Part shown: in pieces, positions 1 to 6,120 of the stretch | Layout of the letters: each line of letters opens with the position of its first letter | How positions within the stretch are numbered: the stretch's first letter is position 1 | Source of the DNA: MnTg04 sp036443455 | GTDB lineage: Bacteria; Pseudomonadota; Gammaproteobacteria; Steroidobacterales; MnTg04 | Direction: 5' to 3' | Assembly (NCBI GenBank): GCA_036443455.1 | Contig: JAZFYI010000034.1 | Coordinates: 1 to 10,758 of the forward strand | Length of the DNA stretch: 10,758 bases | Notes under the pieces: generated by a model | The model's database searches: none | What the model was told of the DNA's origin: nothing | Seen by the model: the letters and a program-made list of their open reading frames with translations, nothing else | Position numbers and translations under genes: made by a program

Positions 1-15
1 TTGTTCTAGATCAAA

Positions 16-44
16 AATATAACCGCTGGCCGGGCCGCTGTCAA
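16..44 (-). promoter_or_regulatory. Near-consensus sigma-70 promoter pointing left
   Basis: On the minus strand, TTGACA (44 to 39) is followed by exactly 17 bases and TATATT (21 to 16). The -35 is perfect and the -10 matches TATAAT at 5 of 6 positions, so initiation would fall near base 9. No gene for it is visible; it must drive one left of the window, divergent from xseB. In E. coli the gene divergent to xseB is thiI, but nothing here shows what this one is. The bases are certain; promoter function is inferred from consensus match and spacing. Confidence 0.7.
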
Positions 45-53
45 ACACCTGCA

Positions 54-82
54 TTGACCGCCAGTCGGGGCCTGTGTAGGGT
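54..82 (+). promoter_or_regulatory. Sigma-70 promoter for xseB
   Basis: TTGACC at 54-59, a 17-base spacer and TAGGGT at 77-82 (T, A and the final T conserved) place initiation near base 89, leaving a short leader of about 20 bases before the xseB start. The -35 matches at 5 of 6 positions; the -10 is weaker. It lies back to back with the leftward promoter, with nine bases between the two -35 boxes, so the two polymerases could compete. It probably drives xseB-ispA and perhaps dxs. Confidence 0.6.
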
Positions 83-97
83 AAGCTCGGCCGCTTC

Positions 98-103
98 AGG
101 AGA
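98..103 (+). promoter_or_regulatory. Ribosome binding site deciding the TTG start of xseB
   Basis: AGGAGA is a strong Shine-Dalgarno sequence six bases before TTG at 110-112. No in-frame ATG gives a full-length XseB, so this site fixes the start at the TTG codon. Confidence 0.75.
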
Positions 104-109
104 CAAGCA

Positions 110-349
110 TTGTCAAAGAAAACCAGCCAGCCGGACTTCGAAAAAGCCCTGTCGGAACTCGAATCACTGGTCGAAAACCTTGAAAAAGGTGAGTTGCCGC
201 TGGAAGAAACGCTCAAGCAGTTCGAGCGCGGCATCGAATTGACGCGGAGCTGCCAGAAAGCATTGCAAGCCGCGGAGCAGCGGGTGGAAATCCTGCTGGC
301 AGGCAGCGAGACGGAGACCACAAAGCCCTACGACGAAGCCGGCGAATAA
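110..349 (+). CDS. xseB: Exodeoxyribonuclease VII small subunit
   Basis: This 79-residue protein is the small subunit of exonuclease VII, a cytosolic nuclease that degrades single-stranded DNA to oligonucleotides; several XseB chains assemble on the large subunit XseA. The length is normal for the family. The recognisable core is residues 9-63: DFEKALSELESLVENLE, then GELPLEETLKQFERGIEL, then a charged helix RSCQKALQAAEQRVEILL, forming the usual two-helix coiled-coil hairpin. The short acidic tail (64-79) is unconserved. It starts with TTG, supported by AGGAGA six bases upstream. It ends nine bases before ispA, the common gammaproteobacterial order, so the two are probably co-transcribed. xseA is not in the window. 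Identification is from sequence similarity I recognise; I see nothing damaged. Confidence 0.96.
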   Translation: MSKKTSQPDFEKALSELESLVENLEKGELPLEETLKQFERGIELTRSCQKALQAAEQRVEILLAGSETETTKPYDEAGE

Positions 350-358
350 CGAACGCCA

Positions 359-1258
359 ATGAACCAACCACCCCTGAAAAGCCTCATCGAGGACTATCGC
401 CTGCGCGTCGAAAAGGCGCTCGAGCGATACCTGCCGACCGTGGCCGAACCACCGGAACGGCTGCACGCGGCGATGCGTTACGCGGTGCTTGGCGGCGGCA
501 AGCGGGTCAGACCGCTGCAGGTATACCTGACCGGTGAAGCGCTGGGCATCGAAGCGGCGGTACTCGACGGACCGGCCTGCGCGGTGGAAATGATCCACGC
601 CTATTCGCTGATCCACGATGACCTGCCGGCGATGGATGACGACGATATCCGCCGCGGCAAACCCACCTTGCATCGCGCATACGATGAAGCGACTGCGATC
701 CTGGCCGGCGATGCCTTGCAGGTGCTCGCATTCAGCGTCCTTGCCCGCCCCGGTTCGGGTCCGCCGGACAGCCGGAGCAAGCTGGCGATCATCCAGTGCC
801 TCGCCGATGCCGCGGGAACCTCGGGTATGGCCGGTGGCCAGGTCGTCGATATCGAGGCGACCGGCAAAGTGCTCAGCCTCGGCGAACTCGAGCAAATGCA
901 TTTGCTAAAAACCGGTCGCCTGATCCAGGCCTGCGTGAAAATGGCCGCACTTTGTCGTCCCGAACTGCCCACCGAGGTAGCGCTGGGGCTGGAGCAATAC
1001 GGCCACGATATCGGGCTGGCGTTCCAGATCAAGGACGATATTCTCGATGTGGTCGGCGATAGCCAGACCCTGGGAAAAACCGTGGGGGCGGACCAGGCGC
1101 TCGAAAAAGCGACTTACCCGGGCCTGGTCGGTCTGGAAGCGGCGGAAAACAAGGCGGCCGACCTCGCCAGGAGCGCCTGTGCTGCGCTCGAACCCATGGG
1201 CAGCAAGGCTGACAGGCTCAAGGAGCTGGCCGAGTACATCGTTTGCCGGCAACGATAG
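359..1258 (+). CDS. ispA: Farnesyl diphosphate synthase
   Basis: This 299-residue cytosolic prenyltransferase condenses isopentenyl diphosphate with dimethylallyl and then geranyl diphosphate to give farnesyl diphosphate, the precursor of undecaprenyl carriers and quinone side chains. Hallmarks in order are GGGKRVRP (45-52, substrate phosphate binding), the first aspartate-rich motif DDLPAMDDDD (87-96), GMAGGQVVDI (156-165), KTG (184-186), Q223 and the second aspartate-rich motif KDDILD (225-230), then KATYP (250-254). Length and the DDxxxxD first motif fit the short-chain IspA type. The ATG follows the xseB stop by nine bases with only a weak Shine-Dalgarno sequence, suggesting translational coupling. 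dxs, the entry enzyme of the same pathway, is next. A geranylgeranyl product cannot be excluded from sequence, but farnesyl is the usual activity for this context. Confidence 0.97.
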   Translation: MNQPPLKSLIEDYRLRVEKALERYLPTVAEPPERLHAAMRYAVLGGGKRVRPLQVYLTGEALGIEAAVLDGPACAVEMIHAYSLIHDDLPAMDDDDIRRGKPTLHRAYDEATAILAGDALQVLAFSVLARPGSGPPDSRSKLAIIQCLADAAGTSGMAGGQVVDIEATGKVLSLGELEQMHLLKTGRLIQACVKMAALCRPELPTEVALGLEQYGHDIGLAFQIKDDILDVVGDSQTLGKTVGADQALEKATYPGLVGLEAAENKAADLARSACAALEPMGSKADRLKELAEYIVCRQR

Positions 1259-1292
1259 GCGGGACCCGCCAACCGCTCGGTTACGATAGTGT

Positions 1293-1321
1293 TTGTACAC
1301 GACGGGACAACTGCCGATAAT
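1293..1321 (+). promoter_or_regulatory. Possible promoter for dxs
   Basis: In the 117-base gap between ispA and dxs, TTGTAC (1293-1298) and GATAAT (1316-1321) are separated by 17 bases. The -10 matches the sigma-70 consensus at 5 of 6 positions; the -35 only at TTG. Initiation near 1328 would give a leader of about 48 bases, containing a small hairpin (GGCC-GCAC-GGCC, 1332-1343). The gap is much longer than elsewhere in this cluster, which makes a separate dxs promoter plausible. Read-through from xseB-ispA is the alternative. Confidence 0.4.
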
Positions 1322-1375
1322 TGACCGAGTCGGCCGCACGGCCATCGCAGACCCAACGACGATAACGAATAGCCA

Positions 1376-3259
1376 ATGAGCGCCACAGACAAACGATCCC
1401 TGTTGTCACGGATAGACAATCCGTCTGCATTGCGCGGCCTGTCCGCCGATGAATTACAAATCCTGACCGACGAACTGCGCGCCTACCTGATCGACACCGT
1501 CAGCACGATGGGGGGGCACTTTGCAGCGGGCCTGGGCACGGTCGAACTGACGGTCGCCCTGCACCACGTATTCGACACGCCGCATGACCGGCTGGTCTGG
1601 GATGTCGGTCACCAGGCCTACCCGCACAAAGTGCTGACCGGCCGGCGCGATCTGCTGCATACCATCAAGAAAGAAGGCGGTCTTGCGCCGTTCCCGAAAC
1701 GCGAAGAGAGCGAGTACGACACCTTCGGCGGCGGTCATGCCAGCACCTCGATCAGCGCCGCGCTGGGCATGGCGATCGCGAATGCGCACCAGAAAGGAGA
1801 TCGCCGGGTCGTCGCCGTGATCGGCGATGGCGCACTCAGTGGCGGCATGGCATTCGAGGCGCTGAACCACGCCGGTTCGCTGAACATCGATCTGCTGGTC
1901 ATCCTCAACGACAACGACATGTCCATATCCGAGAACGTCGGCGCGATGTCCAACTACCTGGCGCGCGTATTGTCGGGCAAGGTCTATTCGCACCTGCGCG
2001 AGGGCAGCAAGAAAGTGCTGGAGCGCATGCCGACGGTATGGGAGCTCGCCAGGCGATCCGAAGAACATTTCAAAGGCATGGTGTTGCCCGGCACGCTGTT
2101 CGAGGAAATGGGGCTGAATTTTATCGGGCCGATCGATGGCCATGATCTGCCGACCCTGGTTTCCACGTTAAGAAACATCCGCAAGCTGAAAGGGCCGCAG
2201 TTCCTGCACATCGTTACCCGCAAGGGCAAAGGCTATGAACCGGCCGAAGCGGACCCGATCACCTGGCATGGCCCCGGTCCGTTCGACGCCGCAACCGGCG
2301 TGTTGCACAAGAAGCCGGCGCCAGGACCCAGCTATTCGAAAATCTTCGGCGACTGGCTGTGCGATATCGCGGAGCAGGACGAGCGGGTGATCGGCATCAC
2401 GCCGGCGATGCGTGAAGGATCGGGCATGGTCGAATTCGAAAAGCGCTTCCCCGATCGTTATTTCGATGTGGCGATCGCCGAGCAGCACGCCATCACGCTC
2501 GCGGCCGGCATGGCCTGCGAAGGGTTAAAACCCGTCGTCGCGATTTATTCCACATTTTTGCAACGCGGCTATGACCAGCTTATTCACGACGTCGCGTTGC
2601 AAAAGCTGCCGGTGCTGTTCGCGATCGACCGGGCCGGCCTGGTCGGCAGCGATGGCGCGACCCACCAGGGCAGCTTTGATTTCAGCTATATGCGCGCTAT
2701 CCCCAACCTCGTGCTGATGGCGCCGGCCGATGAGAACGAATGCCGCCAGATGCTCTATACCGGCATCACCCTCGACCAGCCGGCAGCCGTCAGATACCCG
2801 CGGGGCAACGGACCCGGGGTCGAGGTCGAGCAGAAGATGCGGGCGCTGGCGATCGGCAAAGCGCAGATCAGGCGCGAGGGCAAAAACCTGGTCATCATGT
2901 CTTTCGGCGCCATGCTGGAAACGGCGATGTTTGCCGGTGCGGATCTCGATGCCACGGTCGTCAACATGCGTTTCGTCAAACCACTGGATGAAGAACTGAT
3001 CCTGGCCATGGCGAAGACCCATGGCGGCATCGTCACCGTGGAAGAAAACGTGATTGCCGGCGGTGCGGGCAGCGCGGTGGCGGAACTGCTGGCCACGCAT
3101 GATCTGCAGATTCCCCTGCTGCACCTGGGAATACCCGACGCTTTCATCGAGCACGGCTCGCAGGACAGTTGCCGGCGCGACGCCGGTCTGGACAAAGACA
3201 GCGTGCTGCGCACGATCCGGCGCTGGTGGCCCACCGAAACACAGGCGCAGATTCTCTAG
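1376..3259 (+). CDS. dxs: 1-Deoxy-D-xylulose-5-phosphate synthase
   Basis: Dxs joins pyruvate and glyceraldehyde 3-phosphate, with loss of CO2, into 1-deoxy-D-xylulose 5-phosphate. This is the first step of the MEP isoprenoid pathway and also feeds thiamine and pyridoxal synthesis. The 627-residue length is typical. Visible are GGHF (46-49, H48), WDVGHQAYPHK (75-85, H79), GGGHASTSISAALG (118-131), the thiamine-diphosphate motif GDG (150-152) through NDN (178-180), then in the second half AIAEQHA (366-372) with catalytic E369, the FLQRGYDQ segment (394-401) and GSDGATHQG (424-432). A transketolase C-terminal domain follows. All the key residues I checked are present. The ATG lacks a good Shine-Dalgarno sequence. 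Codons 46-48 include a run of seven Gs, with the frame intact. ThiL further along makes the cofactor Dxs needs, but on a different operon. Confidence 0.99.
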   Translation: MSATDKRSLLSRIDNPSALRGLSADELQILTDELRAYLIDTVSTMGGHFAAGLGTVELTVALHHVFDTPHDRLVWDVGHQAYPHKVLTGRRDLLHTIKKEGGLAPFPKREESEYDTFGGGHASTSISAALGMAIANAHQKGDRRVVAVIGDGALSGGMAFEALNHAGSLNIDLLVILNDNDMSISENVGAMSNYLARVLSGKVYSHLREGSKKVLERMPTVWELARRSEEHFKGMVLPGTLFEEMGLNFIGPIDGHDLPTLVSTLRNIRKLKGPQFLHIVTRKGKGYEPAEADPITWHGPGPFDAATGVLHKKPAPGPSYSKIFGDWLCDIAEQDERVIGITPAMREGSGMVEFEKRFPDRYFDVAIAEQHAITLAAGMACEGLKPVVAIYSTFLQRGYDQLIHDVALQKLPVLFAIDRAGLVGSDGATHQGSFDFSYMRAIPNLVLMAPADENECRQMLYTGITLDQPAAVRYPRGNGPGVEVEQKMRALAIGKAQIRREGKNLVIMSFGAMLETAMFAGADLDATVVNMRFVKPLDEELILAMAKTHGGIVTVEENVIAGGAGSAVAELLATHDLQIPLLHLGIPDAFIEHGSQDSCRRDAGLDKDSVLRTIRRWWPTETQAQIL

Positions 3260-3313
3260 CCCGGACCAGGCCCGCCGTCCCGAAGATACCGGGAAATCCC
3301 TTGCCACAAGGAC

Positions 3314-3319
3314 TATACT
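3314..3319 (+). promoter_or_regulatory. Possible -10 box upstream of folE2
   Basis: TATACT matches the sigma-70 -10 consensus at 5 of 6 positions and lies 35 bases before the folE2 ATG, giving a leader of about 30 bases. There is no acceptable -35 box at 16-18 bases and no TGn extension, so an activator would be needed if it works at all. I looked for a Zur-like AT-rich palindrome here, since folE2 is zinc-repressed in some bacteria, and found none. Confidence 0.3.
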
Positions 3320-3354
3320 GGCCTGCCCAGGCGAAGTACGACCGGTCCGAAAAA

Positions 3355-4188
3355 ATGAACAAAGCAGAAACAAGCATGGCGAGAGAGGAACAGAAACACG
3401 AAACCGGTGCGATCGAGGACGTACAAGGGGGCGCGGATCTGCGCCAAATCCCGATCAACAAGGTCGGCATCAAGGATATTTACCACCCGGTTATCGTCGG
3501 CGACCGCTCGGGCCGCGAACAACACACGATCGCCAATTTCAATATGTACGTAAACCTGCCGCATGATTTCAAGGGCACGCACATGTCGCGATTCGTGGAA
3601 ATCCTGAACCTGCACGAACGTGAAATCACGGTCAAGTCGTTCAAGGAAATGCTCAGCGAACTGACCGACAGGCTCGACGCCGATGCCGGTCATATAGAAA
3701 TGAGTTTTCCCTATTTCGTCAACAAGACTGCACCCGTATCCGGCGTGCAAAGCCTGCTCGATTATCAAGTGACCTTTGCCGGGGAACGCCGCGACGGAAA
3801 AAACAGCATCTGGATCAAGGTCGTGGTGCCGGTTACCTCATTGTGCCCGTGCTCTAAAAGCATTTCCGATCGCGGCGCCCACAATCAGCGCTCACACGTA
3901 ACCATCAACGCGCGCGTCGAAGGATTCATGTGGCTAGAAGAGCTGATAGATCTCGCCGAAAGCGAGGCATCGTGCGAACTTTACGGAATCCTGAAACGAC
4001 CCGACGAAAAATACGTAACCGAGCAAGCCTACGACAATCCCAAGTTCGTCGAAGACATGGTCCGCGATATCGCCGCCCGGCTGAATGCCGATGACCGCGT
4101 TCGCGCCTACGTCATCGAATCGGAAAACTTCGAGTCAATCCACAACCACTCGGCCTACGCACTGATCGAGTACGACAAAGATATTTAA
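3355..4188 (+). CDS. folE2: GTP cyclohydrolase FolE2 (type IB)
   Basis: FolE2 converts GTP to 7,8-dihydroneopterin triphosphate, the entry step of folate synthesis and of queuosine synthesis. It replaces the zinc enzyme FolE and can work with other divalent metals. From the ATG at 3355 the protein has 277 residues, a normal size. Diagnostic segments are TSLCPCSKSISDRGAHNQRSH (split here as SLCPCSK, 162-168, and RGAHNQRSH, 173-181), which hold the metal and catalytic Cys/His residues, SCELYG (206-211, metal-ligand Glu region) and SIHNHSAYA (261-269). The frame is open back to 3169 inside dxs, but that upstream part is not FolE2-like. ATG 3376 is an alternative start; neither has a strong Shine-Dalgarno sequence. 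The gene is more AT-rich (about 54%) than dxs and the rib genes, hinting at separate acquisition. It lies 95 bases after dxs. Confidence 0.97.
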   Translation: MNKAETSMAREEQKHETGAIEDVQGGADLRQIPINKVGIKDIYHPVIVGDRSGREQHTIANFNMYVNLPHDFKGTHMSRFVEILNLHEREITVKSFKEMLSELTDRLDADAGHIEMSFPYFVNKTAPVSGVQSLLDYQVTFAGERRDGKNSIWIKVVVPVTSLCPCSKSISDRGAHNQRSHVTINARVEGFMWLEELIDLAESEASCELYGILKRPDEKYVTEQAYDNPKFVEDMVRDIAARLNADDRVRAYVIESENFESIHNHSAYALIEYDKDI

Positions 4189-4200
4189 CCAATGCATGCG

Positions 4201-4292
4201 AAGTCGGCTGGCTTAAGAGTGAAGGCCAAGTTCAGGCGTTCGAGGCTCAGCCAGGGCCGTGATAATTGATGAAGTGTGCGGTCAGCCGACTT
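4201..4292. repeat. Long-range inverted repeat in the convergent gap between folE2 and the kinase
   Basis: AAGTCGGCTG (4201-4210) and CAGCCGACTT (4283-4292) are exact reverse complements. On the plus-strand transcript two more pairs (a G-U and a C-G) extend the stem to 12, closing a loop of about 68 bases. The right arm includes the last coding base and stop of the kinase gene. CTGGCT (4208-4213) can instead pair with AGCCAG (4249-4254), so two alternative folds compete. Its place between converging genes suggests a transcript-end or stability element for both strands, but neither side has a T-run, so it is not a standard intrinsic terminator. Nothing else is recognisable in 4189-4290. Confidence 0.5.
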
Positions 4293-5616
4293 ATGTCTGG
4301 GCGGTGCCGGCGCGTTGCAGGCGCTCGATCATGTTTTGCAGGAATACCCGGACGAAACGTAACTGGGTCGAAGACGAAACCTGTTCGAGCAGCGTCGAGC
4401 TGACCCGCAGCACGATGACCTCGCCATCCGACATGATGGTCGCCGTGCGTTTCGCGTTCTGCACATAACTGGTCTCGCCAAAACACTCGCCGGCGCCGAG
4501 CATGCCGACTTTCTCGCTATTGTGTACGACATGCACATTGCCGGCCACGATGATATAGAAACGATCGTCGGCTTCGCCCTCGCGAACAATTTCCTCGGCG
4601 GAAGGCCATTCCCGCCAGTCGCTGGCGCGCAGGACTTCCCAGATTTCCGAATGCGAAAAATCATGGAAAAACCGCAAGCGCCGCAGGATATCGAAACGCT
4701 CCCGCTGGTCTATGGCAGCCTCCTGAGTCCTCAATTTCTGAAATACGCGAGTCAGGTCGGCAGCAAAACTGGTGCCGTTGGCATAGCGTTTCCCCGGATC
4801 CTTGTGCATGGCCTTCGAGCAAATCCGCTCGAGGTCTTCCGGGATATCCGGACGCAACTTGTGGACCGGCTCCGGGGTCGCGTAAACGATCTGGTGCAAT
4901 AGCTTCGCCAGGCTGCTGGCGCGATACGGCCTGAACCCGGTCAGCATTTCATACATCATCGCGCCCAGCGAATAGACATCCGAAACGGAAGTGATTTCCT
5001 CGCCCTGGACTTGTTCGGGCGACATGTAACTCGGCGACCCGGCGATACCCTCGATTCGCGATACCTCGGAATCGGCGACCAGCGCGATGCCGAAGTCGAT
5101 GATCCGCACATCGCTTTCCGTGTTCAGCATGATGTTGCTGGGTTTGATGTCGCGATGAATAACGCCGCGGGTATGCGCGTAATGCAAGGCTTTGGCGCAC
5201 TTGTAAATTATTTCTACGACATCGTCGATGCGCAGCAGGTTGTCCGGTTTGCAGTAGGCGGCCAGCGTGCGCCCGCCATGGATGTGTTCGGTGACGACGT
5301 AATAGCGGCCGTTTTCTTCGCCGGCGTCATAAATAGGGAGGATATTCGGGTGTTGCAGCATACCCACCATGTGGGCTTCGCTGAGAAACATCTTGCGCGC
5401 CATATCGGAATCGGCGTCGTTAACGCCGGTTCCGCTGTTGTACACCTTGATCGCGACATCCCGCCCGTAATAAGGGTCATGCGAAAGATATACGGTACCG
5501 GTGCTGCCCTTGCCTACTTCATTGATGATCGCGTATTTGCCAATCTTTTCGGGCAAGTTTCCCGGGGCCGGAAACTCGCATATTGTTTTCATTTTCATGG
5601 TCTTGATCGACTTCAT
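4291..5616 (-). CDS. Hanks-type Ser/Thr protein kinase with C-terminal cyclic-nucleotide-binding domain
   Basis: A 441-residue, apparently soluble two-domain kinase. The catalytic domain (about 27-290) has the glycine loop GKGSTGTVY (35-43), ATP lysine K57 in VAIKVY, likely helix-C glutamate E80, catalytic loop HRDIKPSN (154-161), DFG (174-176), SPE (199-201) and DVYSLGAMMYEMLTG (213-227). It is thus an RD-type enzyme with all main catalytic residues, predicted to phosphorylate Ser/Thr. After a charged linker comes a cNMP-binding fold (about 312-432) with FYIIVAGNVHVV (353-364) and phosphate-binding cassette FGETSYVQNAKRTAT (379-393), keeping E381 and R390. I see no transmembrane, PASTA or signal segment. 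ATG 5616 is 12 bases after pgpA, so it is probably the last gene of that operon; ATGs at codons 7 and 9 are alternatives. GC is near 54%, lower than its neighbours. Ligand and targets are unknown. Confidence 0.95.
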   Translation of the reverse strand: MKSIKTMKMKTICEFPAPGNLPEKIGKYAIINEVGKGSTGTVYLSHDPYYGRDVAIKVYNSGTGVNDADSDMARKMFLSEAHMVGMLQHPNILPIYDAGEENGRYYVVTEHIHGGRTLAAYCKPDNLLRIDDVVEIIYKCAKALHYAHTRGVIHRDIKPSNIMLNTESDVRIIDFGIALVADSEVSRIEGIAGSPSYMSPEQVQGEEITSVSDVYSLGAMMYEMLTGFRPYRASSLAKLLHQIVYATPEPVHKLRPDIPEDLERICSKAMHKDPGKRYANGTSFAADLTRVFQKLRTQEAAIDQRERFDILRRLRFFHDFSHSEIWEVLRASDWREWPSAEEIVREGEADDRFYIIVAGNVHVVHNSEKVGMLGAGECFGETSYVQNAKRTATIMSDGEVIVLRVSSTLLEQVSSSTQLRFVRVFLQNMIERLQRAGTAQT

Positions 5617-5628
5617 TGGCCAAATCCG

Positions 5629-6117
5629 TCATATCAGCAGACCCCGCGCCGCCAAAATGGCCGCTGCGCTGACAAGACCCGCCACAATGTCGTCGAGCAT
5701 AATGCCGAAGCCCCCGCCAATACTGTGATCCACTTCTCGGATCGGCCACGGTTTTACAATATCCAGCACCCTGAACAGCAAGAACCCGGCAAGCATCCAG
5801 ATCCATCCCGGCGGCGCCGCCAGCATGGTCAGGAAGTAACCGCAGATCTCATCCCAGACGATGGCCTGATGGTCGTGCCGGCCCAGTTTGCGGGCGCTGA
5901 CATGACAGACCCAGATACCCAGGATTATCATCGCGAGTACCAGTATCGAACGCTGCCAGACATCCGGCAGCCATTGCCTGGCGCCAAACTCCAGCAACAC
6001 GGCGAGCAAGGTTCCCGCCGTGCCGGGGGCAAACGGAACCAGGCCGGCGCCAAAGCCCATGGCGATCAAATGCACCGGATCTTTTAGAACGCTGGGGTCT
6101 GGCCGGGTCTGGTTCAT
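5629..6117 (-). CDS. pgpA: Phosphatidylglycerophosphatase A
   Basis: PgpA is an inner-membrane phosphatase that removes the phosphate from phosphatidylglycerophosphate to give phosphatidylglycerol. The 162 residues match the family's length. Recognisable blocks are GFGAGLVPFAPGTAGTLLA (21-39), HQAIVWDEICGY (83-94, conserved acidic D89-E90), FRVLDIVKPWPIREVD (115-130) and GGGFGIMLDDIVAG (134-147, D142-D143). Hydrophobic stretches at about 55-72, 92-116 and 143-160, plus the N-terminal one, agree with a multi-span membrane protein. The ATG is three bases after the thiL stop, and GGAG overlapping the end of thiL serves as ribosome binding site, so translation is probably coupled. thiL-pgpA adjacency is usual in gammaproteobacteria. 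The kinase gene following 12 bases later is the unusual neighbour. Confidence 0.97.
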   Translation of the reverse strand: MNQTRPDPSVLKDPVHLIAMGFGAGLVPFAPGTAGTLLAVLLEFGARQWLPDVWQRSILVLAMIILGIWVCHVSARKLGRHDHQAIVWDEICGYFLTMLAAPPGWIWMLAGFLLFRVLDIVKPWPIREVDHSIGGGFGIMLDDIVAGLVSAAAILAARGLLI

Positions 6118-6120
6118 CGA

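Noticed and set aside
1258..1270. Hairpin GGCGGG-A-CCCGCC at the end of ispA as a terminator
   Set aside because: The loop is too small for the full stem and no T-run follows, so it does not fit an intrinsic terminator.
1510..1516. Run of seven Gs in dxs as a phase-variation or frameshift site
   Set aside because: The frame is intact and encodes the conserved Gly-Gly-His segment. Switching off an essential pathway gene is implausible.
3169..3354. N-terminal extension of folE2 reaching into dxs
   Set aside because: The extra 62 residues are low-complexity, not FolE2-like, and overlap the end of dxs. The ATG at 3355 gives a normal family length.
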